From Paulownia fortunei (lineage: Eukaryota > Streptophyta > Magnoliopsida > Lamiales > Paulowniaceae): 64,000 bases of DNA. The DNA lies in NCBI GenBank assembly GCA_019321725.1, contig CM033106.1, forward strand, positions 19,814,551-19,878,550, read 5' to 3'. The position numbers and the translations under genes were made by a program. This document shows positions 22,262 through 33,489 of the stretch, one piece after another (the stretch's first letter is position 1; each line of letters starts with the position of its first letter). Below the pieces are notes generated by a model. That model was not told where the DNA came from, did not search any database, and saw only the letters and a program-made list of their open reading frames with translations.

Positions 22262-22985
22262 TGCTGCAGTAATAGAATTTGTCATCGTCTTTGGAACTCT
22301 TTCAAACCCCACCAGTTGCCTTTATGCCTTTGGATTTTGAGGAATACTTTTCTCTCCCCTTCTTTCTCTTAGGCTTTGCAGCCTTTGAGTTGGAAGAGGA
22401 TCCAACAAGCATGACCGGCTTTCCTTCTTTATTGTGGACTCAGCCATCTTCAACAAGTTAACCAGCTCAACAAGGCTAGTTTCCATATTATGCATGTTGA
22501 AGTTGAAAATGAAGGTGTCTGACGATGCAGGCAAAACTGCATGATGAGATCTAAATAGAGCTCGTTATACATAACGACTCCAAATGAGTCAAGCCTTTAT
22601 ATCAGGCCAATCATCTTCAATCCATGATTATGGACTGAAGAGCCCTCCGTCATATGAGTCCTAAAAGCTCTTTCAAGATCTAATATCTCATCTACCTATT
22701 ATGTTCACCATACAACTCTTGTGGGTGAACATAGATATCATGTGCATGCATATGTACCTTATTTTACCTCTGCAACTCATTTGACATCGATGCCATCATA
22801 TAACATCGTGCTTGCAGATCATTATCGACTTGTTGATATTCTGCAAGCTCCTCCTTGGTCCCATCTACCGATGGTCCTATTGGCGGAGGAACATCGAGGA
22901 CGTAGGATCTCTTCTTAGATTGTAAAACAATCTTGAGGTCCCTTATCTAATTGAAAAAAATAGGTCCAGTTAATATTAGCTTCCA
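22262..22985 (-). pseudogene. Ty1/copia gag relic
   Basis: The minus strand from about 22920 leftward shows a frame with APP...EELAEYQQVDNDLQARCYMMASM, a typical copia gag segment. It then shows a segment around 22534-22440 reading FIFNFNMHNMETSLVELVNLL, the part of UBN2-like copia gag that ends before the zinc knuckle. Lys/Arg-rich sequence follows, and a broken zinc knuckle lies near 22290-22240. Stops and shifts occur throughout. It is the 5' part of the copia relic continuing at 20805-22255. The leader and 5' LTR expected to the right are absent, replaced by Athila-like sequence. Confidence 0.65.
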
Positions 22986-23074
22986 AGATAGATGCAAGTG
23001 GATTTTAGCCATTTATAAATAATCTACAAATTTAAACGAGGCAAAAAATTTACATTCTTTAAAAAATATATATA
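22986..23074. other. Junction between copia gag relic and Athila relic
   Basis: AT-rich sequence in which the copia 5' end gives way to the Athila-like 3' end. The exact breakpoint cannot be read by eye, and no LTR edge is visible. Confidence 0.4.
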
Positions 23075-24335
23075 TTCATTTATAACAAGGTAAAGATGTC
23101 TCCCACTATTTTATTTGAATTCCATCACCCCTAATGGTAATTTAGGAAATCTTATTTCCTAGTGGGCTTGAAGCCCAATCAATACAAGGGTTAGAAAGAA
23201 AAAGAATTTCTCTTGTGAAAATTGATTTTCTACAAATGGTTTAACTCTTTATCCATTTACTTTGAATATGTTACCATTTCTAAGATTCTCAATGTCAATC
23301 GCCCCATAAGGATATATTTTTTTTACAATAAAAGGACCACTCCACCTTGATCTCAATTTTCCAGGAAATAAATGCAATCGGGAATTATAAAGCAAGACCT
23401 TTTGACCAATCTCAAATATTTTTCTTGAAATTTTATTATCATGAAAATCTTTGATTCTTGCTTTAGAAATTTTAGAATTCTCATATGCATCATTTCTCAA
23501 TTCTTGAAGTTCATTGATTTGCAATTTGCGCAATTTTGAAACTTCATCAAGGTTGAAGTTAAACATTTTGATTGCCCAATAAACTTTATGTTCAAGTTCA
23601 ACAGGTAAATGACAAGGTTTTCCATAAACTATCATATAAGGAGACATGCCTAATGATGTTTTGAAAGCAGTTCTATATATCCAAAGTGTATTGGTAAGTC
23701 TAAGAGACCAATCTTTATGGTTTGGGTTAACTGTTTTCTCCAAAATTTATTTTATCTCCCTATTTGCAAATTCAACTTGTCCATTTGTCTTAGGGTGATA
23801 AGGGGTTGCAACTTTAAATATAATTTCATATTTTCTCATTAAAGTTCTAAAAACTTTGTTACAAAAATATTTTCCCCCATCACTGATAATAGATCTAGGA
23901 ATTCCAAATCGACTTAAAATATTTTCTTTCAAAAAATTTATCACTATTTTGTGATCATTATTTCGACAAGAAATTGCCTCGATCCATTTTGAAACATAAT
24001 CTATGGCAACCAATATGTAAAGAAAACCAAATGATAATGGAAATGGCCCCATAAAATCAATACCCCAACAGTAAAAGATTTCAATCACTAGGATAGGGTG
24101 TAGGGGCATCATATTTCTCTTTGAAAGGGACCCTAACTTTTGACAATTTTCACAACTTTTGTAAAAAGTGTAAGTGTCTTTGAAAAGAGTTGGCCAATAA
24201 AATCCACATTACAAGATTTTTGCAGTAGTTTTCTTTACATAAAAATGACCATCGCATGCTTCTAAATGACAAAATTTGATAACATTACCTATCTCATTGT
24301 CAGACACACATCTTCAAAAGATTTGATCCGGACAC
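23075..24335 (-). pseudogene. Ty3/gypsy (Athila-like) integrase
   Basis: Two long minus-strand frames cover most of an integrase. The part at 24335-24120 carries the zinc-binding region (ACDGHFYVKKTTAKIL and YKSCENCQKLG, HHCC type). The frame at 24112-23747 (121 residues) shows the catalytic core with WGIDFMGPF, DYVSKWIEA, SDGGKYFCN (the second catalytic Asp) and TPYHPKTNGQVE. The frame at 23743-23249 (164 residues) shows [30 protein letters not shown] and [20 protein letters not shown]. This C-terminal layout is typical of the Athila lineage. The two frames are separated by a stop at about 23745. Downstream, about 150 bases to 23075 carry no domain, and no LTR was recognised. The RNase H part lies to the right, displaced by a small inversion. 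Confidence 0.85.
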
Positions 24336-24349
24336 TTACTCCAGGAATT

Positions 24350-24660
24350 TAATGTTACTATTTGAGATAAAAAGGAAGTAGAGAATGTAGTGGCTAATCA
24401 TTTGTCGAGACATGTTTGTGATGACTTGTTTCAAACCACACCTATTAATGACACTTTTCCTGATTAACAACTATTTAATGTTTTTATTTTACCTTGATTT
24501 GCTGACATTGTTAATTTTCTTGTGACAGGAAAGATGCTATCGCATTGGAACTCTCAAGACAAAAAGAAATATTTGACTGAGGTTAAAAACTTTTATTGGG
24601 ATGGTCCATACTTATTCACACCTAATCAGTCTTGGTTTAGCATCTTTTTTTGACAAAAGA
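24350..24660 (+). pseudogene. Inverted Athila RNase H-integrase linker block
   Basis: The plus strand reads DKKEVENVVANHLSR near 24360-24405, then INDTFPD, FADIVNFLVTGKM and KKKYLTEVKNFYWDGPYLF to about 24630. This is the segment that normally lies between the RNase H and the zinc-binding integrase N-terminus of Athila-like pol. The flanking parts (24670-24945 and 23075-24335) are on the minus strand. So a segment of about 310 bp has been flipped in place, and the end of RNase H (after FALDKF) has been lost at the right breakpoint. Confidence 0.75.
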
Positions 24661-24669
24661 TATTTCAAA

Positions 24670-24945
24670 GCTACATGGATCAAAATTTGTCTAATGCAAA
24701 AACTATAGTAAGTAATTCTTTTTCAATTGTTGTATAATTCCATTGAGCATCATTTAAAGTTTTACTTGCATAGTAAATAACATATGGTTTCTTATCTTTT
24801 CTTTGTCCCAAGACAGCTCCAACAGCATAATCACTAGCATCATATATTATTTCAAAAGGTAAAGTCCAATATGGAGGCTGCATGATTGGATTAGATGTAA
24901 GCATGCTTTTAAGCTTAACAAAAGCAAGCATAACCTCTTCGAAGA
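24670..24945 (-). pseudogene. Ty3/gypsy (Athila-like) RNase H fragment
   Basis: The minus-strand frame reads AFVKLKSMLTSNPIMQPPYW, FEIIYDASDYAVGAVLGQR, YVIYYASKTLNDAQWNYTTI and EKELLTIVFALDKF. This is the beginning of a gypsy RNase H (RT connection plus first catalytic Asp in the YDASD motif). The frame is open but truncated at about 24680, and upstream it runs without a stop into antisense copia sequence, which makes a spurious 191-residue chimeric frame. The RT part is missing. Confidence 0.8.
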
Positions 24946-24949
24946 TCTG

Positions 24950-26520
24950 AAAGAGCCTCAAGGGTATCTGATAGGTATGACTTTTTGTTAGAGAACAAAG
25001 AATAGGGACTTTCCTTGGATAATGATCTAAGAAACTATGAAGAGGTGATGTCTGACATTGCTCAGAGAAGTGGGAAGAAGCCATGCAATTCGAGATGGAC
25101 TCCATATACTCTAATAAGGTATGGACCTTGGTGGACCCACCACAGGGACTATTCCCATTGGCTGCAAATGGGTCTACAAGTGGAATCTTGGAGTAGATGG
25201 AGAGGTAGCGACCTATAAAGCATGTATGGTAGCAAAAGGTTTTACTTAGAAGCAAGGAATTGATTATAAGGAAACCTTTTCACCAATGGAGATAGTTAAG
25301 TCCATTAGGATTCTGTTGGTCATATATGTATATTATGACTATGAGATATGGCAAATGGATATGAAGACGCCTTTCTTAACGGAAACATTATGGAAGAGAT
25401 CTATATGAAGCAGCCAGAAGGCTTCATATCCAGTGGGAGTGAGCAAAAGGTTTACAACCTCCAAAGACCTATTTATTGACTCAAACAGGCTTTGAGGAGT
25501 TGGAACATCCGATTTGATGAAATAATCAAAACGTTTAATTTTCATAAGAACCCACATGAACCATGTGTCTACAAGAAGGTTAATGGAAGTACATTTTCAT
25601 TTGTTGTGCTCTACGTTGATGACATCCTATTCATTGGGAATGATGTAGGGATGTCCCAATCAACAAGGACTTAGTTGTCTAAATAGTTTTTCATGAAGGA
25701 CTTGGGAGATGCATCATTTATCCTAGGGATAAATATCTATAGAGATAAATCTAAAAGGATGATCGGACTATCCCAATCCATGTACATAGACAAAGTGCTA
25801 AAAAGGTTTAGCATGGAGGAATCTAAATGAGGATTCCTACCTATGAGTCATAGGGTTTCACTTTCTAAAACTATGTCTGCCAAGACACCTAAAGAGAGAG
25901 GAATAATGACTCGTATACCTTATATGTCCGCTATTGAGAACATAATATATGCAATGATGTGTACAAGGCCTAATGTAGCACATACTCTGAGTGTCAGGAG
26001 CATATATAAGTTAGATTTAGGGAAAGAGTATTGGAAATTTGTTAATATGATCCTTAAGTACTTGATAAGGACTAGGGATATCTTTTTGATATAGGTTATG
26101 AATAACTAAAACTGGAGAGATATACAGACTCTAGTTTTTAGTCTGATATAGATGACTCCAAGTCCATGTCTGGATACATATTTACCCTAAATAGTAAAGC
26201 GGTCAGTTGGAAGAGTTCCAAGCAAGAACCACAGACTCTACCACCGAGGCTGAATATATTGCTACATCAGATGTAACAAAAGATACTATTTGGATAAGAA
26301 ATTTCATCCAAGGGTTGAGTGTAGTTCCAACTATTATTGATCTAGTAATGATTTAATGTGATAACAATGAGGCCATTGCACAAGCAAAAGATCCAAAATC
26401 TTATCAATGGTCCAAGAAGATAATGAGACGATACCACCTGATCAGAGAGATCGTTGGTAGGTATTCAACAGACATCTCGAGAAGATGGGCCTTAGGTACA
26501 TGGTAATTAGAGTCAGGGCA
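24950..26520 (+). pseudogene. Ty1/copia reverse transcriptase and RNase H relic
   Basis: The plus strand opens with a linker frame (SDRYDFLLENKE near 24970), homologous to the minus-strand relic at 20860. The RT then follows. The N-terminal part is near 25090-25210. A frame near 25345-25490 reads around NIMEEIYMKQPEGF. The frame at 25492-25674 holds NPHEPCVYKKVNGS and VVLYVDDILFIGND, so the YVDD catalytic box is intact. GINIYRDKSKRMIGLSQSMY is near 25730. The frame at 25843-26094 holds YMSAIENIIYAMMCTRPNVA. RNase H continues to about 26520 with several stops. The element has lost gag, protease, integrase and its 5' LTR. The 3' end is intact: a polypurine tract (AAGTGGGAGAT) ends at 26530 and the LTR begins at 26531. 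Confidence 0.85.
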
Positions 26521-26530
26521 AGTGGGAGAT
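26519..26530 (+). other. Polypurine tract of copia element
   Basis: The sequence caagtgggagat lies immediately before TGTTA at 26531. This is the usual copia plus-strand primer position between RNase H and the 3' LTR. Confidence 0.7.
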
Positions 26531-29136
26531 TGTTAAAATAGGATGTCTGACGCCCTAATTAGATTAGGTGTATTGTACTCTATTCATTGTATTTTCAAAA
26601 CAATCTTATTGGAAATTATATTATTAAAAAAATACTTTCTTTATCTTATGTCTTGCATTTACTTTATGTGCATTAGATAAAGTTCTTAAACCAAATTTAG
26701 CTAGGGGCATGGTCGTGCATATGATGGCAGTCATGGAATATACTTCTAAGCTTTGGTCTTAATTAAGTTTCGAGTCGAGGTTTTTTTTAGATAGGGCATT
26801 AAATAGACCAATAAGACTCGTGCATACGATGCGTGCTCGTAAGATGAGGATGTTGCATTCCATCAGCATCAACATAGAGATGTAAGTACATATATGTAGG
26901 TGCCTGTTAGAGAATAAGTCCATCGAACATGGCCTGCAGAAAATTCTTAGCTGGAGTCTTGCCCTGTCGAAATAAGAATTTCCACATTGCGATAGTACAT
27001 GGCTAGTCCTCAGACTTGAGGCACGATGGTAGCCTTGTGTACATCCAACAGCACTTTGATATATCTTCTAATTGCTTGACAATCACAAAGGGGATATGTT
27101 GGGTGTTACACTAGTGTGAATGGAGGTTTCTTAGTAGACAACATAGAATTTGACACTTGTCATTTGATAAGGGAATCTTCTGTATTTTTATTGTTCATAA
27201 TTCAAAAACCTTGACCAAAGCAGGAATAATTTTGGTTCATCGGGAGCCAATGAAACTTGAAATGGGATCATAGTTATTGAATCAGTTAGGGTTTTAACTT
27301 ATAATCCTACCTTAGATTCAATAGGAAGATTAGTTATCAGAAGGACCGTAAGTGTATAGGACTCGCAATTAAAATAGGTTTACTCGTTGTTTCATCTAAT
27401 ACTAGGTAATCATGCTACTTGCTCGGTGTTACCATAAGATTTGTAGGTTTTTGGAATTAAAGAGTTAATTCCAAGTGTATTAATTAATCGAATAATTGTT
27501 GTTCGTAAGTTACAAAAGTTGTGAGCCTATTACTAGTATTAATTGTGAACCTAAAAGGGTCACACATAATTTTGGGTGTTGACATTTAGGAATTGATAAA
27601 TCCAATTATTGGATGCAATTAATTAATATAGATTAATTAATTAGGGTTTTAATTTAATTTAATAATTGGATTAAATATTTAATTAATGACTGGATTATTT
27701 AATTAAATCTAATTCGAATAGAAAGCCCAATAAATAGAGTGGAATAAATTAATTCATTAATTTAGACTTTGGAAATTAATAGATTAATTAAATTAATTAG
27801 TTGGACATTATTGAAGTCCAAGCCTAAGACCAATAACTAGTAACCTAATTGTAGGAGCCCACTAGATAAATGTAGAGAAATAAATAAAAGATAAATAGGA
27901 TTTATCTTTAAATATATATATGATATTTATATATATGTACATGTGTATGTGTGTGTATATGTATATATGTAAATATATATTAGATATATTTTTATATATA
28001 CGTATAATATATAAATATGTATAGAAAGGATTTTGAAAGTTAAAATCCCCATAATTTTTGGATATTACCTAATTTTGGGAGGCTAATGAAGTCTTAATTG
28101 TGGTCATAAACATTGAGGAGAGAAATAAGTTGTTGGTTGGTTATTTTTGGACAATGAGAATTATCTAAATTAGATCAAAATACACATGTGTGTATTAAGC
28201 TACTTAGTGGCTTATTTCAAGAGGGTGGATAACCCTAGAAATCGGCCAACACCCCTATTTTTTTAAGGTGGCGGAAAATGTGTGAAAAAAGAGAGAAGAA
28301 AGTCTGCATTTTATTTTTTTCTTATAATTTTGGCCCTCACATTGAAGAAAAGAAAAATATTTTTTCATCTACACAAATACAATCTCCAATCAATGGTTGA
28401 TTGAGGGAATGTGATTTTACTTCAAGAATCAAATTTGTAAACGAATTAAGATTCTACTAGCAAAGAATTTATTTTGGTGTCGACATCCAAAATGTGGCAT
28501 TTTAGTAGGGAGGCGATTGAATCCCAAATTCTAGCGAGTTTATGGAGAGTTGGTGATAGTCATAAAACTGGGAATTGATTCCCTCATCATCACATGAAAA
28601 AGAGTTCTACGAAGGTAATTTTTAAATCTTTTAAATGAAATAATTTTATTTTATATAAAATGATAATGAAGCAAATCAATGAAATCACTACATGGACCAA
28701 AGGGGGCTCATGTTTATTTTTTATAGATGTGTTCATTTATTAAATTGAAAATTTTAAATTCTTCTACGTAACCCCCTTTCGGTAAAGTGAACCCAATAGA
28801 TTTATGGACTTGCCTGAGGTGTGAACACCAGTAGAGAGACAATGCTTGGAGTCCTTGGTGAATTAATTTCTAATCTAGGCCAATATTTAAATTAGTTTAG
28901 GGATTTCTACAAAGAGTTCGTGAGGAGGATTGCAATTTGAATTGCTTCACACCCTATATCTATAGGAGTTCTTGTAAAGGTATATTAACAAAACTTTTAT
29001 TTTTAATTAAATGAAATATCTGGATATGAATCAATTAATTAAATCAAATTTAGGATTGCATACTTAATTGTTATGCATTTTTTTAAATTTTTAAATTTCA
29101 GTTGCATTTACATCTTGTGATTTTGTGAATCCAACA
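26531..29136 (+). repeat. LTR-C, apparently complete 3' LTR (2,606 bp)
   Basis: It begins TGTTAAAATA right after the polypurine tract and ends GAATCCAACA at 29136. The end matches the LTR terminus before the primer-binding site at 32517. The interior carries a second TGTTAGAGAA block at 26905, TTAATTAA tracts at 27590-27840, an AT/GT-rich stretch at 27910-28020 and the 'ggtaaagtgaacccaatag' block near 28781. Open frames inside are short and lack domains. Confidence 0.75.
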
Positions 29137-29163
29137 ACTACTAGTCCAGTTGTGAACCCAAGG
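29137..29163 (+). repeat. LTR-C second copy, first piece (interrupted)
   Basis: These 27 bases ('ctagtccagttgtgaaccc') belong to the LTR-C interior, as the continuation at 31465 ('ggggtcacacata') shows. The piece abuts the end of the previous LTR at 29136 and is split from the rest by a solo LTR-B. Confidence 0.65.
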
Positions 29164-31464
29164 TGTAACACCCCTTAACCTAACTGCAGAGCCTAAACAA
29201 GTTGATACAGTTAAGTCAAGAAATGTTAATTTTTCATCTTTACTAGAGTTATGGTTTTTTTTTTTAAAAGTTCCCATTTTTAGCTATAAGAGAAAGAATT
29301 TGAATCATTTTAAACACACCATATACATATATCAAAACTAAGTATATCTGTTTACAAAACCATAACAGAGCGGCTTATTTAAAAACAAAACAGAGTTTTC
29401 AAAATAAACTACAAAACAGGTTGAAGCATGGCATATGAACAAATCTCTGTCCGGCCGCTCTAGAGACTCAGTCAACCTCTAAACCTGTACATTTCCACCT
29501 GCATCACATGAATCTAATGAGCTAAAGGCTCAGTAAGATGAAACTGATGCAATAACAAATAACATATATGCACATCTCATAAATCATTAAATGCAATATT
29601 CTATTTAATAACTTTCATTCATAAATCATTCTTTAGGGCCCTTGAAGTGTGGTACCTAACTAATAGTGATAAACCATAGTTTTCGGAACCTGTTCATAAT
29701 GATTGGCCAATAAGAGAACTAATACGGGGTTTCCATACTTGGTCTTTCAACCTCAGGTATTAGCCGTATTCTATCTCATTCATTGTGGCTTTCCTATACC
29801 GGTTTTTCAACCTCAAGTATTTGCCACCATTTGTTGGGTCCGCCGGTCCCTCCCGCGTCCCTTGTGTACCCGACCATCAATCAAGTACCATACTTCCTTT
29901 TCAAAAACCTCATTATATTCTTAATAGTGTCATGCTTCATAAACCATAAATGCATCAAACATTACATCATTTGACAAACAACAACAATCACATTAAAACA
30001 TGAACAAACATTATATGATTCTTGTGATACACCAAATGAAAGCTTCAACTTACCTCAAGTCCACTTTATGCTAGGTGAAAAGGCCAATCTCTTTGGAAGA
30101 TAGGATGTGTTAAAGGCCTAACATAATCAAATCATGTACCATTTAATATCCTTTTTATAAATCATTTAGTCTATTCTAGTTAAAGTTTATATACACTTTT
30201 CAATCTTTTGTAAAGAATTACATATCAATTATATAACCTTAAAAACAATGCATACTCCATATTTTACTACTAATTCAAGACATTAAACATTAGGTCAGTC
30301 ATTGAATAACTAATAATTCAAACATAATTATTAGGGCAGCCCCTAAAACATGAACACAATCCGAATTAAAATGACGTAAACTTGATTCTAACTTAAATTG
30401 ATTCTAACCTTCAATTAAGCAAACTAATTGCTATTGTTTTCAATCATTCAAAGAAACTTCCAAACACAATATAAGCATTACAAAATCAATAGAAACAAGT
30501 AAATTAAACAATTTCACAAGACTATCAATTTTATTAAAAATTAGCTTAACTAGCTTGGTTTTGGCTTCAAGTGTAACTTACTTAAGTTTTCAATCATACA
30601 AAAGCATACTAAAACATGTAACCATTCAAGATACTACAAATTCATCATAAGAAACATTGAAAAAGAATATACCTTGATTAAGTTGGATTTAAGCTTCAAA
30701 ATCAACGGTTTTCAAGCTTAAAAGGATGGAAACTTGTTCTAGCTTGTGTTCTATGGATTCCTATGGATTGAATTCAACTTTTGTGAGTATGAGAGTGTAG
30801 AAATTTGGGAGAAACTTAGGAGAATAAGGGCTGGTCGTTTTTGAGGTGCTTCCACAAGAAATATGGATGAAAATGATTTCTTTGACCTTTCAAAGAGAGG
30901 TAAGTGGAGGGTGATGATTGGTTGCATCATGCTTGGTGTCTTCTCATGCCAAAAGCCACGTTCATGGGCTAAGGAGATGACAAAAATTGATGCTTTGGTG
31001 TTATAATCAAGTGCAACGCGGTTTAGAATGGTTTTATGCAACCTAGTCAATCAACCAATCAAATTGCACCATTGTGCATACTTTTAGTTCTTAGCCAATG
31101 TAACATATTTCAAGTAAATATTTAGACAATTAATAACTTTAGCATATAACTAGTATGGAGCAATACAAATAATTTATTTCATGGTCATTTAACACATCAA
31201 TCTTTCTTAACCGAGATACCGAGCTTTTCACTACAAAAAGGGCACTTAAGGAATATGTTAAATCAAGAAATGAAAGTTTGATCTCATATTTCATGTACTA
31301 ATGCATGTTAAATCATAACTGAAGCATATAATAACAATTATTCATGTTCGTGCAATCAAACTATTTGTATGCCATAATTCAATAATGCACATTGATTAGA
31401 TGCACATTCATATAAAATGCTTATTATTGGCTATGTAGGAGAGAATTGAGAATTGGGCATTACA
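29164..31464 (-). mobile_element. Solo LTR-B (Ty3/gypsy) with perfect 5-bp target-site duplication
   Basis: The 2,301-bp block runs TGTAACACCC to GGGCATTACA and is flanked on both sides by CAAGG (29159-29163 and 31465-31469). Removing it and one CAAGG restores the LTR-C block '...gtgaacccaaggggtcaca'. Its right 630 bases match 47193-47790, where the same sequence follows a chromodomain integrase tail and polypurine tract, so it is the LTR of a chromovirus and lies in minus orientation. The open frame at 30751-31050 (minus) is in the LTR and has no domain. Confidence 0.88.
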
Positions 31465-31469
31465 CAAGG

Positions 31470-32517
31470 GGTCACACATAAATCAGAAAGATCCATTTCT
31501 AATCTAAAATGTAATCCGAGGAGTTGGATTAAATTAATCAATGAGATTAATTAAATAGAGCTTAAATTAATTTAAATAATTAAATAATCTTATTTAACTA
31601 AATAATATAATTATTTAATTAGACCTAATATGATTAGAGGCTGATGAGAAGTTAATTAATTAATAGGCACAAATTATTTTAAAGAGTTAAGTTAATTTAT
31701 TCAATTAAATAATATGATTATTTTTTGAACCTAACTTAATTAGGTTGCCTAAGTGGAATCAATTAGTTAATTAATTAGATTAATTAATTAAATTTGACTT
31801 GTGTAATTGATGGGGATCAATTAAATGGACTTAACTAAATTAAATAAGTCTAAGACCAAGTTGACAGGCCAGTAGGGGAGGTCCATTAGGAGTCTTGATG
31901 AGCAAGTCAAAAACTCCTAGTTCTAGGTGAAACACAATATAAGACGAAGATCGAAGGATTTTGTATACTAATTAGATTAGGGCCAAATAAGAGTGTAAAA
32001 ACACACAACCAAAGGGGCAAAAAATTTGGATGCTTGTGAAGCAAAAAAGTTCAGCCATCTTAGAGACTAGAAAAATCGCCCTCTCTCCTCTATAGTCTTG
32101 TATGTTTGTTCCATAAAAAAAGTTATACCTTTTTATAATCAAATTAGTTCTTTCATCACCTAATTGATTTAACAATTAAATTACACTCTAAAATTAAAAT
32201 TTACTAGCATAAAATCAAGATTCATGGAATATCTCAAGGTGATATACCGTTAAAGGGGTGATGCTTGGAGACCTGCGCGAATCATATTCGTTTCAGGGCT
32301 TAACGATTTGAATCATTTCACACTGTATATCAAGAGGAGTGCATTCAAGTAATATCACTAGCTTAACTATTTTCAAAGTAGGTAATTAGTAAATGCAAAT
32401 TAATCAATCGTATAGATTCCTAGGATTAGTATGACATATTTGATATGCATGCTTATTATATTTTTATTTTTTTGTAATTTTCACTGCATAACTGTCCTAG
32501 TATATATGAATCCAACA
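31470..32517 (+). repeat. LTR-C second copy, main piece ending at primer-binding site
   Basis: It continues the piece at 29137-29163 and ends GAATCCAACA at 32517, next to a primer-binding site. So it is a 5' LTR of a plus-strand copia element, truncated at its own 5' end. It contains TTAATTAA tracts at 31520-31800. The frame 31972-32175 is not a gene. Confidence 0.75.
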
Positions 32518-32518
32518 G

Positions 32519-32530
32519 TGGTATCAAAGC
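32519..32530 (+). other. Primer-binding site (initiator tRNA-Met)
   Basis: The sequence TGGTATCAAAGC differs from the canonical TGGTATCAGAGC by one base. It lies one base after the LTR end at 32517. It fixes the plus orientation of this copia copy. Confidence 0.8.
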
Positions 32531-33480
32531 TTAGGTTATGCGTTCTGATTACCTTCTCAAATATATGCATGAAATTTTATGTGATGAATTTATGAAAAAT
32601 TATGATTTTCGTTTAGAAATTTAATTCTAAAAATTTTCACATGTAAATTTTAAGATATTTAAAACTATTTATGCTACAAAATAAGAAAAAAATATATAGC
32701 CACTACCCGCGGTGTGACTGCCCAAAGAATCATGCTGGTGGAAGCAAATGCGCCTCCCGCATAGGCTTTTGGCTAGGACAGCCCATGGCAGCCTAACACA
32801 TGGAACAACAGCATTGGGCATTACTGCTAGGGCATTTCCACCTGACGTATGACATTAAGCGGAGGGCTTGGCTTGTGCTTGGGCAACGACCATTGTGTGG
32901 TTGATGGGTTGTGTGCAAGTTTGCTTGCCTATGACTCCTCTCACGGTGTGCTGGCTGACAACCCAACATGACCCAATGTACATGCACATAGGGTAACAGA
33001 CAGGCTGTTGTTCATCATCATGCAGCATGTAAAAATTTTGATGCAATGGAGAGAAGATTCCTAGTGTACATTGTGACTTTGTACATGTTCTTCCGAGTCA
33101 AGGTGGGTTGGATGGCGAAGAATTTGAGGTGGCTATAGGTTAGGTTGGTTGTGGGTTTTGGGGTTTAGGTTTGCCTCGGATTGTGGGTTTTGGGTGGCTG
33201 GGATTTTAAGGTTAGGGGTGTGTGGATTGTGCAAGAGTTTTAAGCTGGGGTGGCAGGAGATTGGGAGGACTTTGGGGCTTGTGGTGGTGGGATGGGGGTT
33301 AGGTTGGCCAACGTTTTAGGGGTGGAGTTAAGGAGGGGTAGCGATTGGTAAGGTGAGGTTGAGTCCTGAGATGGGGATAAAAGGTGCTTGGGCGGAGTTT
33401 GGGGCTTGGGGTGGTGGGACACGGGCTAGGTTGGCCTACATTTTAGGGTTGGGGGTAGGGAATGGTGGCAGTTGGGATAA
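32531..33480 (+). repeat. Copia 5' leader, GC/G-rich, no gag recognised
   Basis: After an AT-rich 170 bases, composition rises sharply in GC from about 32700. The stretch 32700-33060 resembles the GC-rich leader at 49435-49977, which also adjoins a primer-binding site. From 33100 to 33480 the plus strand is G-rich with a degenerate tandem repeat. The minus-strand frames here (Pro- and Ser-rich) follow from this composition. No gag domain follows, and the element is cut off by about 33490. Confidence 0.55.
33267..33476 (+). repeat. G-rich tandem duplication (about 82-bp unit, 129-bp period)
   Basis: Two copies at about 33267-33349 and 33396-33476 share 'tttggggcttg.ggtggtggga', 'ctaggttggcc' and 'acattttaggg' type blocks. 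The plus strand holds many GGG and GGGG runs within short distance, which is compatible with G-quadruplex formation. Confidence 0.65.
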
Positions 33481-33489
33481 AATAGGGTG

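Noticed and set aside
24680..25255. A 191-codon minus-strand frame
   Set aside because: Only its C-terminal half (RNase H) is real. The N-terminal half is antisense to copia RT on the plus strand.
26905..29136. TGTTAGAGAA at 26905 as the true start of LTR-C
   Set aside because: The polypurine tract ends at 26530, directly before another TGTTA, and related copies remain similar beyond this inner block; it is treated as an internal motif, though the alternative is not excluded.
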